Assembly (NCBI GenBank): GCA_016938095.1
Contig: JAFGVG010000448.1
Span: 1 to 25,395 of the forward strand
Direction: 5' to 3'
DNA from: Bacteroidales bacterium
Lineage (GTDB): Bacteria > Bacteroidota > Bacteroidia > Bacteroidales > UBA10428
Length of the DNA: 25,395 nt
A model generated the notes under the pieces. It saw nothing but the letters and a program-made list of their open reading frames with translations, had not been told where the DNA came from and made no database searches. A program made the translations under genes and the position numbers. Shown one piece after another: positions 12,176 to 20,405 of the stretch (the first letter of the stretch is position 1; every line of letters starts with the position of its first letter).

Positions 12176-14932
12176 ATGCCAGGCCTGTACGAATATACCA
12201 TCATGATGAACGACAAAGCTTCAGGAACCCTCCAGAAGCTTACAGGCAGTTCGTACGATGCGGTGAATAAGTTTGTGCAGCTCCAGGATAAAACCGACAG
12301 CCTGAAACGCCACGTGGCCGATTTTGGCAACGGCATAGGTAGCTTAAAGCAAAAGATTGACATTCTCCAGGGTGAACGCGATTTGATCGATCCCCAGAAC
12401 CTTCCAAAAATACAGCAGTATAACCGCGAAATTGCCGGGCTAAATTCTCAAATCAATCAACTTGAAACCACCACCGGTGGCAGTAAGGTTGGTAAAAACC
12501 TGAAAGACGCTTTTCAGCAAATACCCGGGGCGGCCATGCTTACCAACCCAATTGTTTTGGCCGGTGCCGGAGTGGCTGCTGTTAGTAAATTAAACATGAG
12601 TTGGGAGGATGGTATGGCTAAAATAAACACCACAGCACAACTACCCAAAGAGGAACTGGATAAACTGGGCGATAAAATTAAAAAGCTAGGTGTAAATGCC
12701 GGGGCTGATTTGGCCAAAGTACCTGATGCTTATGAGAAGATTATTTCACAAACAGGCGACGTTGCACTTTCAACGGATATCCTGGCTACTGCACTGAAAG
12801 GGGCAAAGGCAGGATATACCGATGTTGATGTGGTTTCGGGTGCTGTTGGACAGTCGCTTTCGGCTATAGGTAAAGGGAAAGAAACTGCCGCTGCAGTAAT
12901 GGACGTCCTTTTTGCTGCGAAAGGAGTTGGCGCCGGTGAGTTTACCGACTTTGCAAACAATATTCCCGGACTCATTGCAGGTGCAAACAACGTGGGGGTT
13001 TCATTTAGGGAGACTGCCGGGGCTTTTGCTTATATGACCGGAAAGGGTAACGATGCATCCAGTTCTACAATGTTGTTAAACAATGCATTTACCGCATTGG
13101 GTAAAAGCGAGATTACACAAGGCTTACAAAAGGCCGGAGTGGAAGTATATGATGCCCAGGGCAACATGAAGGGTTTACTTCCTATTGTAGAGCAATTAGG
13201 AGGCCTTATGTCAAGCATGAACGATAAAGAGAAAAGTAATTTTCTTGAAAGTATTGGTTTGCGCGATGCCCAGGCAAAACAAGCCTTTTCGATATTGACC
13301 AACGAGACAGATAAGCTTCGTGAGGCTATGGATGCTACGGCAAATGCCACGGGTGAAATGGCTGCAGCGTTGGATAAAGTAAACACCCCGGGGAATAAGA
13401 TTAAAGAAATTTGGAGCAATATAACCGGGGCTGGGTTAGGCCTTGGTGATATGATTAACGCAGTGCTCAACCCAATACTTGATGTATTATTGGGCATGTT
13501 CCAGGGTGTATTTTGGATCGTTACTTCAGTAGGTACAGCCTGGGCATGGTGGAGCGGTTTAATTCAGGAAAGCAACCCCTGGATTATTGGGCTTACAACC
13601 TTGTTGGGTGGATTAGCTACCGTATTGGCCATTAATTACGTTTGGGCGCAAAAGGAAGCGATAATGACAGGCATAAGCACAGCCGCCAAATGGGTATACA
13701 CAACCGCTACTGCTGTACTTACAGGTGCAACGTGGGCGCAGGTAGCTGCACAGTGGGGGCTAAACACGGCTTTGCTTGCTTCTCCAATTACATGGGTGGC
13801 TGTTGGCGTTATGGCCTTGGTGGCTGCTTTTGTGGCTGCATGGCGGGGCTCTGAAAAATTCAGGGCGGTTATGACCGGAGTTGGCGAAGTACTTAAAGGA
13901 GTTGGGGGTATGTTGTTTACTCTGGTAATTGCTCCAATTAAGAATGTGATTTCCGGACTTGGTGCTGTAGGTACCATGATCGGAAAGCTTTTTAAGAAAG
14001 ATTTTGCCGGAGCTGCCCAATCAGGGAAGGAAGCGTTAATGTCATTTACTGGAGCAAATACTGCTAAAGAGCTTTGGAATAAAGGGAAAGGATTAGGTGA
14101 AAAATTTAACAATGGGTATAAGGATGGTTCTGGTGAATTCAAGAAAGACAAATGGAAAAAGGGCTTTGAAAAAGATAAAGAAACTGGTAAGTGGGTAAAA
14201 AAGAAAGAAGATGAAGAAACACTTGACTTAAAAGTTGCACCCAAGGTTGATGAAAGCGCATTCAACAACGATGATTTAATGTCGAAATTCGACAAAACCA
14301 AAAAAGGCAAAAGTCCAGCTGGTAAAAAAGACGATAGCCTTAGCCTGGGCATCCCGCAGGATTACAATCAAACGGGATTGTACAGCGCCATTAACCAAAA
14401 ATTTGGTGTGCAGGCCGATTTGGCCATGAATGCACCCGGCGAAAATAAACCCGAAAACCCCACCGAAAAGCCCGTGATTAACATGTCCACCCGGGTTGAT
14501 GAAATTGCAGGCAGCCTCCGCAGAATGGCCGCGGCGGCTGCACTTCCTATTGCCCTTACACTTGGTGCCGGGCAGGCCAGCGCAATGCAGCCACTTAATG
14601 TGCCCGACTGGAACCAGACAATAACACAACCCGTTGCCAATTTACCCGGTGATGGTAAAAACCTGTTTAATGCCTTTGATAATTCAGTGGCCAATGAAAG
14701 CTACGACAATAGCACACTTACCACTAATGAAATAACAAACAATCGTACTGAGGAGATACATCGTGTCTCTGCAACCAATAACACCAACCAGGGCAAAAGC
14801 ATACGCATTGATAGGTTTACCGATAAAATTGAAATCCATATACACGGTACCGATGCCCAAACAGGGCAGGCTGTTGCGCAAAATGTAAGGGATGAAGTGG
14901 AGAAGGCATTGGCCGAAATATTGAATGTATGA
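12176..14932 (+). CDS. Tail tape measure protein
   Basis: 918 aa; sets tail length and is ejected ahead of the DNA. The longest gene in the window. Residues about 30-100 are coiled coil (LQDKTDSLKRHVADF..., GLNSQINQLE). Residues about 140-400 match the TP901-type tape measure core ('SWEDGMAKINTTAQLPKEELDKLGDKIKKLG', 'TDFANNIPGLIAGANNVGVSFRETAGAFAYMT', 'GLRDAQAKQAF'). Several hydrophobic segments at about 430-560 could insert in the membrane. A Lys-rich linker (about 640-700) and a low-complexity tail follow. A weak REP-like palindrome (14753-14769) lies in the tail. The start at 12176 is 15 bases after the frameshift product's stop. Confidence 0.85.
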   Translation: MPGLYEYTIMMNDKASGTLQKLTGSSYDAVNKFVQLQDKTDSLKRHVADFGNGIGSLKQKIDILQGERDLIDPQNLPKIQQYNREIAGLNSQINQLETTTGGSKVGKNLKDAFQQIPGAAMLTNPIVLAGAGVAAVSKLNMSWEDGMAKINTTAQLPKEELDKLGDKIKKLGVNAGADLAKVPDAYEKIISQTGDVALSTDILATALKGAKAGYTDVDVVSGAVGQSLSAIGKGKETAAAVMDVLFAAKGVGAGEFTDFANNIPGLIAGANNVGVSFRETAGAFAYMTGKGNDASSSTMLLNNAFTALGKSEITQGLQKAGVEVYDAQGNMKGLLPIVEQLGGLMSSMNDKEKSNFLESIGLRDAQAKQAFSILTNETDKLREAMDATANATGEMAAALDKVNTPGNKIKEIWSNITGAGLGLGDMINAVLNPILDVLLGMFQGVFWIVTSVGTAWAWWSGLIQESNPWIIGLTTLLGGLATVLAINYVWAQKEAIMTGISTAAKWVYTTATAVLTGATWAQVAAQWGLNTALLASPITWVAVGVMALVAAFVAAWRGSEKFRAVMTGVGEVLKGVGGMLFTLVIAPIKNVISGLGAVGTMIGKLFKKDFAGAAQSGKEALMSFTGANTAKELWNKGKGLGEKFNNGYKDGSGEFKKDKWKKGFEKDKETGKWVKKKEDEETLDLKVAPKVDESAFNNDDLMSKFDKTKKGKSPAGKKDDSLSLGIPQDYNQTGLYSAINQKFGVQADLAMNAPGENKPENPTEKPVINMSTRVDEIAGSLRRMAAAAALPIALTLGAGQASAMQPLNVPDWNQTITQPVANLPGDGKNLFNAFDNSVANESYDNSTLTTNEITNNRTEEIHRVSATNNTNQGKSIRIDRFTDKIEIHIHGTDAQTGQAVAQNVRDEVEKALAEILNV
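14753..14769. repeat. Weak REP-like palindrome in the tape measure 3' end
   Basis: GAGATAC (14753-14759) pairs with GTGTCTC (14763-14769), one wobble. Ends resemble the GAGACG/GTCTC family, but the stem is short, so chance is possible. Confidence 0.25.
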
Positions 14933-15516
14933 GCATCGTATTCGACATATTACGCACCGTGAAGGGTTACCAGGCACTACCCTATGTTCCGGCCGATATT
15001 ATTACGCAACCAAGCGGAATGAGCAGGGCCGATTACAACAAAGGTGATGGCCCAGAACGTGCTAAACAAAGTGCTACCGGTGCCACTCTCCGGAAGGTGA
15101 AAAACGGCATCTGGTATTTTATGCCCGTTTCGTTCACCCATAAGGGCAAACGCTGGGAGTTCGATGAAGCGGTTGTTTCAATCACCGGCAAAAAAACAAT
15201 AGTTGAAACCCCAATGGTTGGGCGCAAAGGTTCAGTGAAGGAACTGATCAGCGTTGACGATTATGATATAAAACTGGTGGCCGTGTTGGAAAGTACCAAT
15301 GGCGATTACCCGGAACAAGAAATGCAGGAGCTGGTAAGGCTTTGGGAGATTAACGAGGCCATAAAAATGAGCTGCGCGCTTACCGATTACTTTCTGAAGG
15401 AAGATGATTCGGTTATGATCAAAACCATTGAACCCATAACGGTTGAAGGCCAGGAAGACATCCAGGCATTTAACATGACACTTGTGAGCGATTCACCATT
15501 TGAATTGGAGCTATAA
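14929..15516 (+). CDS. Baseplate/tail protein, DUF6046-like
   Basis: 195 aa, between the tape measure and the hub gene, where Mu-like and P2-like phages carry a LysM- or DNA-circulation-type tail terminator/hub cap protein. Sequence pattern: 'WYFMPVSFTHKGKRWEFDEAVVSITGKKTIVETPMVGRKGSVKELISVDDYDIKLVAVL', matching the 'i..t.v..r.GtVKE.I...dy.I.i.g.l' core of DUF6046, a Bacteroidota phage family. The C-terminal beta segment follows. Start overlaps the tape measure stop (ATGA) and the stop overlaps the next start (TAATG). The family assignment is from memory of its core motif. Confidence 0.65.
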   Translation: MSIVFDILRTVKGYQALPYVPADIITQPSGMSRADYNKGDGPERAKQSATGATLRKVKNGIWYFMPVSFTHKGKRWEFDEAVVSITGKKTIVETPMVGRKGSVKELISVDDYDIKLVAVLESTNGDYPEQEMQELVRLWEINEAIKMSCALTDYFLKEDDSVMIKTIEPITVEGQEDIQAFNMTLVSDSPFELEL

Positions 15517-16502
15517 TGTACTCGCTAATTGGAGGATGCCATATTACAATAGGTGCAGCCAGCTTCACCAGCATGGTTGATGTAAGCATTAAGCGCAGTA
15601 CCCGCGAGGCAAATGCCACCGCAACCATTAAAGTGCCTGTTACAGCTGTACTGAAACAAAAAGGGGGCGAAAAAACATACATTGAAACGGCCAGGCAAAT
15701 AGCCGTTGACGATAAGGTAACCATAAAATTGGGTTACGATGGTTCTTTGAAAACCGAATTCACGGGCTTCGTAAAGCGGTTAAATTATACCGTTCCCCTC
15801 GAAATTGAGTGCGAGGACTGGTACTGGAAGCTTCGCCGATCGAGCATCAAAAAAAGTTATCCTTCAACAACAGTTAAATCGCTTTTAAATGATGTTTTAG
15901 CAGGTAGCGGCGCAACGGTCCACCCCAGCACAATCGACCTTGCTTTGAAAAATACCATCGTGGATAATAAAACCGGGGCATGGGTAATTGAGAAGTTGAA
16001 AAGCGACTATGGTCTTACAGTGTTTTTCGACCTTCAGGGACGGCTGTATGCCGGAAAGGCTTACGAGGTGAAAGGCGACCAGGTTAAATACGAGCTGAAC
16101 GGCGAACGCAGGAACGTTCTGAAGGATGACGATTTGAAGTTTTACCGTGCCGATGATTATAAGCTGAAAGTGGAAGCAAAAAGCTACGATCGGAACGGGG
16201 CAAAGCTGGAAGCATCGGTAGGTGCTGAAGGGGGCGAAAGTAAAACGCTTTTCTTTTACGACGTGAAGGATGCAGCTCAATTGAAAAACATTGCCGAGGC
16301 TGAATTGAAGCGTTACAGTTTCGACGGTTACCGGGGAAAAATTGAAACATTCCTGATCCCTTACGCTGAGCCTGGAATGGTGGCGGGAATAAGCGATAGC
16401 CTTTATAACCAGCGTAGCGGAAATTTTTACGTTGAAAGCACCGAGGTAAAGTTTGGACGATCCGGGGCTAGGCGTACCGTTGAACTAGGGATAAAGATAT
16501 GA
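15516..16502 (+). CDS. Baseplate hub protein, gpD/gp27-like
   Basis: 328 aa, central hub ring that links the tube to the spike. Pattern of the late-control-D/gp44-type hub: N-terminal beta barrel ('VDVSIKRSTREANATATIKVP', 'DDKVTIKLGYDGSLKTEFTGFVKRLNY'), a central helical segment ('TTVKSLLNDVLAGSG', 'GAWVIEKLKSDYGLTVFFDLQGRLYAGKAYE'), then a second barrel ('LFFYDVKDAAQLKNIAEAELKRYSFDGYRGKIETF') and a closing 'NQRSGNFYVESTEVKFGRSGARRTVELGIKI'. Overlaps both neighbours by a few bases, and the spike gene follows directly, as expected. Confidence 0.75.
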   Translation: MYSLIGGCHITIGAASFTSMVDVSIKRSTREANATATIKVPVTAVLKQKGGEKTYIETARQIAVDDKVTIKLGYDGSLKTEFTGFVKRLNYTVPLEIECEDWYWKLRRSSIKKSYPSTTVKSLLNDVLAGSGATVHPSTIDLALKNTIVDNKTGAWVIEKLKSDYGLTVFFDLQGRLYAGKAYEVKGDQVKYELNGERRNVLKDDDLKFYRADDYKLKVEAKSYDRNGAKLEASVGAEGGESKTLFFYDVKDAAQLKNIAEAELKRYSFDGYRGKIETFLIPYAEPGMVAGISDSLYNQRSGNFYVESTEVKFGRSGARRTVELGIKI

Positions 16503-17116
16503 CACAACGGGCTGAAGAAATAAGGATGAAGCTCAAGGAAATGAGCTCAGGCATCGATCAGGTGTTCCTGGCAACGGTTAAGGAGGTTGATGAAACCGAA
16601 TTCTTCTGTACGGTTGAAACCGACACCGACATACAATACACCGATGTTCGGTTGCGGGCGGTGATCGATTCTGAGCTGAAGGGCTTCTGTTTTATCCCAA
16701 AGGTCGAAAGCCTGGTGTTGGTTGGCCGCATTGGCAACAGCAACCAGCTGTACGTTCAACTTTTTAGTGAAATAGAAAAGATACTTTTTACCTGGGGCGA
16801 CGATGTTGAAATACTTTTCGACATGGAGAAGATCTTCCTCCGGATGAAGGAACGTTCAATTGAAATTACAGAGGAGGCCATCACCTTCAATGCCGGTGAT
16901 AAAGGCAGCTTTGCTACCGACATCAATAAGCTGGTTGATAAGATCAGCGCCATTGAGGAAGATATTAACAGCCTTAAGCAAGTATTCACCACATGGGTAC
17001 CTGCGCCAATGGATGGCGGTGCAGTTTTAAAAGCAGCATCGGCCAGTTGGGCGGCACAAGTAATACAGCCGGTTACGACTGTTGATAGTATAAAAGATGA
17101 ACTGATAAAGCACTAA
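16499..17116 (+). CDS. Baseplate spike/assembly protein, gpV-like
   Basis: 205 aa; probable central spike. Residues about 20-95 form an OB-fold-like beta domain ('VFLATVKEVDETEFFCTVETDTDIQYTDVRLRAV', 'KGFCFIPKVESLVLVGRIGNSNQLYVQLFSEIEK'). Residues about 105-130 carry short repeats suited to a triple beta-helix. A C-terminal helix (TDINKLVDKISAIEEDINSLKQVF) suggests trimerisation. Follows the hub gene with an ATGA overlap. The usual C-terminal His-x-His iron motif of membrane-piercing spikes is not visible. Confidence 0.65.
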   Translation: MTQRAEEIRMKLKEMSSGIDQVFLATVKEVDETEFFCTVETDTDIQYTDVRLRAVIDSELKGFCFIPKVESLVLVGRIGNSNQLYVQLFSEIEKILFTWGDDVEILFDMEKIFLRMKERSIEITEEAITFNAGDKGSFATDINKLVDKISAIEEDINSLKQVFTTWVPAPMDGGAVLKAASASWAAQVIQPVTTVDSIKDELIKH

Positions 17117-17117
17117 T

Positions 17118-17351
17118 ATGCCACTGGTAAAAGAAACATTACAAACCGCATTGGCAGCCGATTTTAAAGACATTGATTTGGCCAGCGAAGATGCAAGCAA
17201 CAAGGTTGCCGAAATAATTGCCAACAGGGTTGATGCCTACATTAAAACAGCAACCATTACTATAAACACAACAGTAACGGGTGTATGTGCCACACCAGCT
17301 GGCCCAGGAACAATAACAGGAACCGGCAGCGGAACCGGAACAATAGCGTAG
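17118..17351 (+). CDS. Small baseplate-associated protein
   Basis: 77 aa, starting one base after the spike stop. The N-terminal helix (KETLQTALAADFKDIDL) and 'ASNKVAEIIANRVDAYIKTATI' are followed by 'TTVTGVCATPAGPGTITGTGSGTGTIA', a Gly/Thr/Pro-rich tail. Short proteins of this layout follow the spike in Bacteroidota phages; the function is unknown. The tail's repetitive GTG/TGT pattern suggests a flexible tip or spike-capping element. A REPIN-like element starts right at its stop codon. Confidence 0.6.
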   Translation: MPLVKETLQTALAADFKDIDLASEDASNKVAEIIANRVDAYIKTATITINTTVTGVCATPAGPGTITGTGSGTGTIA

Positions 17352-17353
17352 AA

Positions 17354-17480
17354 GCCCCACCCAACCCTCCCCCAAGGGGAGGGCATCACGGTGGTGCAAA
17401 ATTGAAGAATAGAGCAATGAGCGAAAGTAACAAATACGAACTAAACCAAAAGCCCCTCCCTGGGAGGGGTTGGGGAGGCC
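17354..17480. repeat. REPIN-like element (paired inverted REP repeats)
   Basis: Left end AAGCCCCACCCAACCCTCCC, right end GGGAGGGGTTGGGGAGGCC: inverted versions of one repeat. Each end also forms a hairpin: CCCTCCCC (17365-17372) with GGGGAGGG (17376-17383), and CCCCTCCC (17453-17460) with GGGAGGGG (17462-17469). About 65 bases of unrelated sequence lie between. Two REPs head-to-head around a spacer is the REPIN layout. It sits between two baseplate genes and ends five bases before the next start. No RAYT transposase is in the window. Confidence 0.65.
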
Positions 17481-17484
17481 GTGT

Positions 17485-18165
17485 ATGATAGATTTCAGAC
17501 AAGATACTAACGGCGATATCGACCTTACAGGGGGCGACATCCATTACGTTGAAAGCACCGTGGCACACCAGCGCGACCTGCTTTTAACGGCCATGGGTGA
17601 GCTGAAGCATGCACCAACCACTGGCGTGGGCATTCACGATTTTATTAACGATGAAACGCCCGAAGCCATGCTCCGGATGGTGCGCCGTAAGTTTATCCAG
17701 GATGGCATGACCGTTAACAGCGTAAAACAAAATGCTGCCGGACAAATTGAAGCCGATGCCTATTACGATGTTTACCCGGTAGTGCCGCATTTTGCCGAAC
17801 CCGATAATTCAATAATTCCAGAAGTTATGACACCATTACTTTACAACATAACCCCTGCATGGCGCCACGGCGATACCGTTAAAGCCATTGGCTTTAGGTT
17901 GGTAGAAAACGGCGAGGCCGTTGATATTACAGGTGCAACCATTAACATACGCTTTAGGCTGGCCGGGCAAAGTGCAATTTTGCTGCTGCTCACAAACGGC
18001 AGCGGTGTTACGCTTACCGATCCTGCCGATGGTAAATTTGTGATTGACGCCATGATTTGCCCCCTAACCGGAGGCAGCTATCAGTTTGAAGTGGAAGTAA
18101 TTTTTGCCAACCAGGTAATTGAAACCTGGGTGGAAGGCAGCGTATTTGTAACCGACGATTTTTAA
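17485..18165 (+). CDS. Baseplate wedge gp25/gpW-like protein with C-terminal BppU-like domain
   Basis: 226 aa from the ATG at 17485 (MIDFRQDTNGDID...). A longer reading from 17470 would begin inside the REPIN. Residues 1-105 match the gp25/GPW family: 'DIDLTGGDIHYVESTVAHQRDLLLTAMGELKHAPTTGVGIHDFIND', with the following 'RRKFIQDGMTVNSVK', which forms the wedge. Residues about 115-226 are a beta domain ('RHGDTVKAIGFRLVENGEAVDITGATINIRFR', 'ANQVIETWVEGSVFV') with the BppU N-terminal pattern that binds receptor-binding proteins. The two parts are normally separate genes; here one frame holds both. Confidence 0.7.
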   Translation: MIDFRQDTNGDIDLTGGDIHYVESTVAHQRDLLLTAMGELKHAPTTGVGIHDFINDETPEAMLRMVRRKFIQDGMTVNSVKQNAAGQIEADAYYDVYPVVPHFAEPDNSIIPEVMTPLLYNITPAWRHGDTVKAIGFRLVENGEAVDITGATINIRFRLAGQSAILLLLTNGSGVTLTDPADGKFVIDAMICPLTGGSYQFEVEVIFANQVIETWVEGSVFVTDDF

Positions 18166-18169
18166 CCCG

Positions 18170-18502
18170 ATGACCCAACGTACAGTAGAAATATTTGTCC
18201 AAAAAGAAAGCCTTACGGTTGAAGCAACCCAGGTGAACGAGTACCGAGAGCTGCAGGTTTTTCGCGATAAAGGTAACCGTGGCGACTCGGCTTATGAGGT
18301 TGCCATTGCTAACGGGTTTGTTGGAACCGAAGAAGAGTGGTTGCTTTCGTTAAAAGGTGAACCTGGCGAAGCGGGCGCCAATGGTAAATCGGCATACCAA
18401 AGTTACCTCGAAACTACCACCGATGATCCAGTAATGACCGAAGGCGAATGGGCCAACCAGCTGGGGAATATTGAAACAATTTTAGACAGCATTTTATCAT
18501 GA
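18170..18502 (+). CDS. Short tail fibre connector with collagen-like segment
   Basis: 110 aa. Contains 'GTEEEWLLSLKGEPGEAGANGKSAYQSYLETTTDDPVMTEGEWANQL': a fibre 'G.eeeWl.sLkG' segment, one brief collagen-like stretch (GEPGEAGANGKSA), and the 'SAYqsYl.tTtDdP.mtE.eW' motif found in many tail fibres. Such modules form the trimeric shaft that joins a receptor-binding head to the baseplate. The stop overlaps the following gene (ATGA), so both are made together. Confidence 0.65.
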   Translation: MTQRTVEIFVQKESLTVEATQVNEYRELQVFRDKGNRGDSAYEVAIANGFVGTEEEWLLSLKGEPGEAGANGKSAYQSYLETTTDDPVMTEGEWANQLGNIETILDSILS

Positions 18503-19776
18503 CCATAGCAAGTAAATTACAATCGATTATTGACTCCAAGGCCGCAATTAAAACTGCAATCGAGGCCAAAGGCGTAGATATGGAAGGAGTAAGTTTACCA
18601 GCCTATGCCAATAAAATTGCCCAGATTCAAACAACAGGTGGAACTGGCGACCACCTGGTAAGGTTTATTGATTTTGACGGCACAATTTTGAAAGAACAAT
18701 GGGTTAATACGGGCGAAAGCGCTTCGCCTCCTGAAACACCTATACATGATTTTCTGATATTTCAAGAATGGAATCATTCTTATGATGATATCCAAAACAC
18801 TACAGATATTGGTGCCATTTATGTTACTTCGAATGGTCATACATATTTATTTATTAAGTTAACTAGTGGGACTGGTTTAACCCCATCACTTTTTCTGAAA
18901 AAATCAAATACTAGCATTTTAACAATTTATGACGATATTACTAATGAAATCCTGGCAACTAATTCAATTTCTGGAAATGTTACAATAACATTATCTTTTG
19001 CGAGCTATGGTGAATATCGAATAAGAATTGAAAGCGAAGGTTTATTTGGAATTGGACATGGCACCTCTTCATCAGGTTTGTTGAGTAGTGGAGCTTATTC
19101 TATTGCTTTGCAAAAGATATTTATCGGAACAATGGTGCGCGATTTGAATTCTTATTCGTTTTACACGTGCAATGCGTTACAAATAATTTCATTGTCAAAT
19201 TCAATTAATAATTGTTATTCCCATATTTTCAATAGGTGTTTTTCCTTAAGGGCGGTAAACTTTCCTTCATCTGTATCTAGTTTTAGTGCATCAATATTTT
19301 ATCTATGTTATAGTATTTTATGCGTTACAATGCCTGCTACAATTATAAACCTTCCTACAGCCTTTTTTGATAGTTGCTATTCAATAGCTCAACTCAATTT
19401 ACCTGCATCAATTACTTTTTTAAATGATTATTCTATTCGGAGGATATTCACTATTTTGAATTTTTCATTTCCAAAATTTACTACTCAAATTCTTAGTGAA
19501 TGTTTAAAAGATTGTTACGGGTTGAGAAAAGTTATTCTTCCGTCAACTATATTAAATATTGGAGCAAGAACTTTTGAATATTGTAATTCTTTATCGACAA
19601 TCATTATTTATGCCACTAATCCACCTACTTTGGGAACGAACGCGTTAAATCATTATGGATTAAATATGAAAATTTATGTTCCTGACGATTCAGTTTCGGC
19701 CTATCAAAGTGCAACAAACTGGGTGAGTTGGGCAAATGCAATATATCCACTATCATCAAAACCCGCAGATTTATGA
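18499..19776 (+). CDS. Tail receptor-binding protein with BspA-type leucine-rich repeats
   Basis: 425 aa. Residues 1-55 (SIIDSKAAIKTAIEAKGVDMEGVSLPAYANKI) match the short trimeric attachment module common to phage fibres. Residues about 90-200 form a beta domain. Residues about 215-390 hold roughly seven LRR_5/BspA-type repeats built on 'C(Y/F/N)S(I/L)...(N/L)LP.SI', e.g. 'FDSCYSIAQLNLPASI' and 'LKDCYGLRKVILPSTI', closing with 'IIIYATNPPTLG' and 'KIYVPDDSVSAYQSATNW'. BspA repeats bind host surface or extracellular proteins. From about 18740 to 19720 the DNA is much richer in A+T than its neighbours, suggesting a swapped module. Confidence 0.75.
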   Translation: MTIASKLQSIIDSKAAIKTAIEAKGVDMEGVSLPAYANKIAQIQTTGGTGDHLVRFIDFDGTILKEQWVNTGESASPPETPIHDFLIFQEWNHSYDDIQNTTDIGAIYVTSNGHTYLFIKLTSGTGLTPSLFLKKSNTSILTIYDDITNEILATNSISGNVTITLSFASYGEYRIRIESEGLFGIGHGTSSSGLLSSGAYSIALQKIFIGTMVRDLNSYSFYTCNALQIISLSNSINNCYSHIFNRCFSLRAVNFPSSVSSFSASIFYLCYSILCVTMPATIINLPTAFFDSCYSIAQLNLPASITFLNDYSIRRIFTILNFSFPKFTTQILSECLKDCYGLRKVILPSTILNIGARTFEYCNSLSTIIIYATNPPTLGTNALNHYGLNMKIYVPDDSVSAYQSATNWVSWANAIYPLSSKPADL

Positions 19777-20042
19777 AAACTGAACCAAACAATAAAGGCC
19801 ATTTGGTAATGACCGCCGAACCAGGCTACAATTTTATTAGAAAACACGATCAGTTTCTGATGGGCAGTGAAATTGTACTAGGGTACGATTTTTCAACCGG
19901 TGTAATGCGCCTGGATCTTCCTGAATATTACGAAGAAATTTTGGTTACTGAACCTGAAGGCGAGCTGGAAGAAAAGGTGCAAGGCCTTGAACAAACAACG
20001 GCCGATATTATTGAGGTGTTAAACGAAAAAGGACTGCTATGA
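19773..20042 (+). CDS. Small tail-fibre accessory protein
   Basis: 89 aa from the ATG at 19773, which overlaps the preceding stop (ATGA). 'HLVMTAEPGYNFIRKHDQFLMGSEIVLGYDFSTGVMRLDLPEYYEEI' is a beta-rich core, followed by an acidic coiled coil (EGELEEKVQGLEQTTADIIEVLNEKGLL). It may be a fibre chaperone or capping protein for the LRR protein. No family is recognised. The stop overlaps the next small gene (ATGA). Confidence 0.6.
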   Translation: MKTEPNNKGHLVMTAEPGYNFIRKHDQFLMGSEIVLGYDFSTGVMRLDLPEYYEEILVTEPEGELEEKVQGLEQTTADIIEVLNEKGLL

Positions 20043-20191
20043 GCAATGCAAGTGAAAGACTGATAAAAAAACTGGAGCTTAAAGGTGTACCGGTTAAGAA
20101 GAAGGAACCAGTTAAGCTTGATAAACTTAAAACAAAAGATATTGAAGCGTTGAACGTGCAAATGCTCAAAGACTTTGGCTATGTCGAGTAA
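20039..20191 (+). CDS. Small basic protein in the tail operon
   Basis: 50 aa: MSNASERLIKKLELKGVPVK, then KKKEPVKLDKLKTKDIEALNVQ and MLKDFGYVE. Start ATG overlaps the previous stop (ATGA) and its 3' end overlaps the next start by 11 bases, so it fits the tightly coupled operon. Charged, mostly helical, no signal peptide or membrane segment. The function is unknown. Confidence 0.55.
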   Translation: MSNASERLIKKLELKGVPVKKKEPVKLDKLKTKDIEALNVQMLKDFGYVE

Positions 20192-20405
20192 CTTAATTGA
20201 CCTGTCAATCCAGCACTATGGCAACCCCGAAGCGGTGGCCGTACTGATTGCCGATAACCCGCAACTGGTTACCAACAGTGTTGAGTTTGAATTGACCGAT
20301 GATGTTGAGACGTTGCATGCAACGTCTCTAATAATTCGCGATGAGGATGATTTGAAACTCAAAAAAGTATTGAAGGAATTGGACGGAAAAATAATTGAAT
20401 CGTAA
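20181..20405 (+). CDS. Small LysM/gpX-like tail protein candidate
   Basis: 74 aa from the ATG at 20181. 'NLIDLSIQHYGNPEAVAVLIADNPQLVTNSVEFELTDD' resembles short tail proteins of the 'l.dla.q..Gs.ea...la..N.l' type that carry a LysM-like turn; P2 gpX is a comparable small LysM tail protein. The assignment is tentative. A perfect REP-like palindrome (20307-20328) lies inside the reading frame and codes for ETLHATSL without breaking it. A second copy follows the stop codon directly. Confidence 0.55.
   Translation: MSSNLIDLSIQHYGNPEAVAVLIADNPQLVTNSVEFELTDDVETLHATSLIIRDEDDLKLKKVLKELDGKIIES
20307..20328. repeat. REP-like palindrome (GAGACG family) within a reading frame
   Basis: GAGACGTTGCA and its exact reverse complement TGCAACGTCTC lie back to back, a 22-base perfect palindrome. 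It is in frame within the small tail gene and nearly identical to the copy at 20406-20425. Confidence 0.7.

Noticed and set aside
13636..14352. 238-aa minus-strand frame within the tape measure
   Set aside because: Antisense shadow of the tape measure; Ser/Pro/Leu-rich without motifs or a plausible start.
18499..19776. Diversity-generating retroelement target
   Set aside because: No reverse transcriptase, template repeat or A-biased near-repeat is visible, and the C-terminus is LRR, not a C-type lectin fold.
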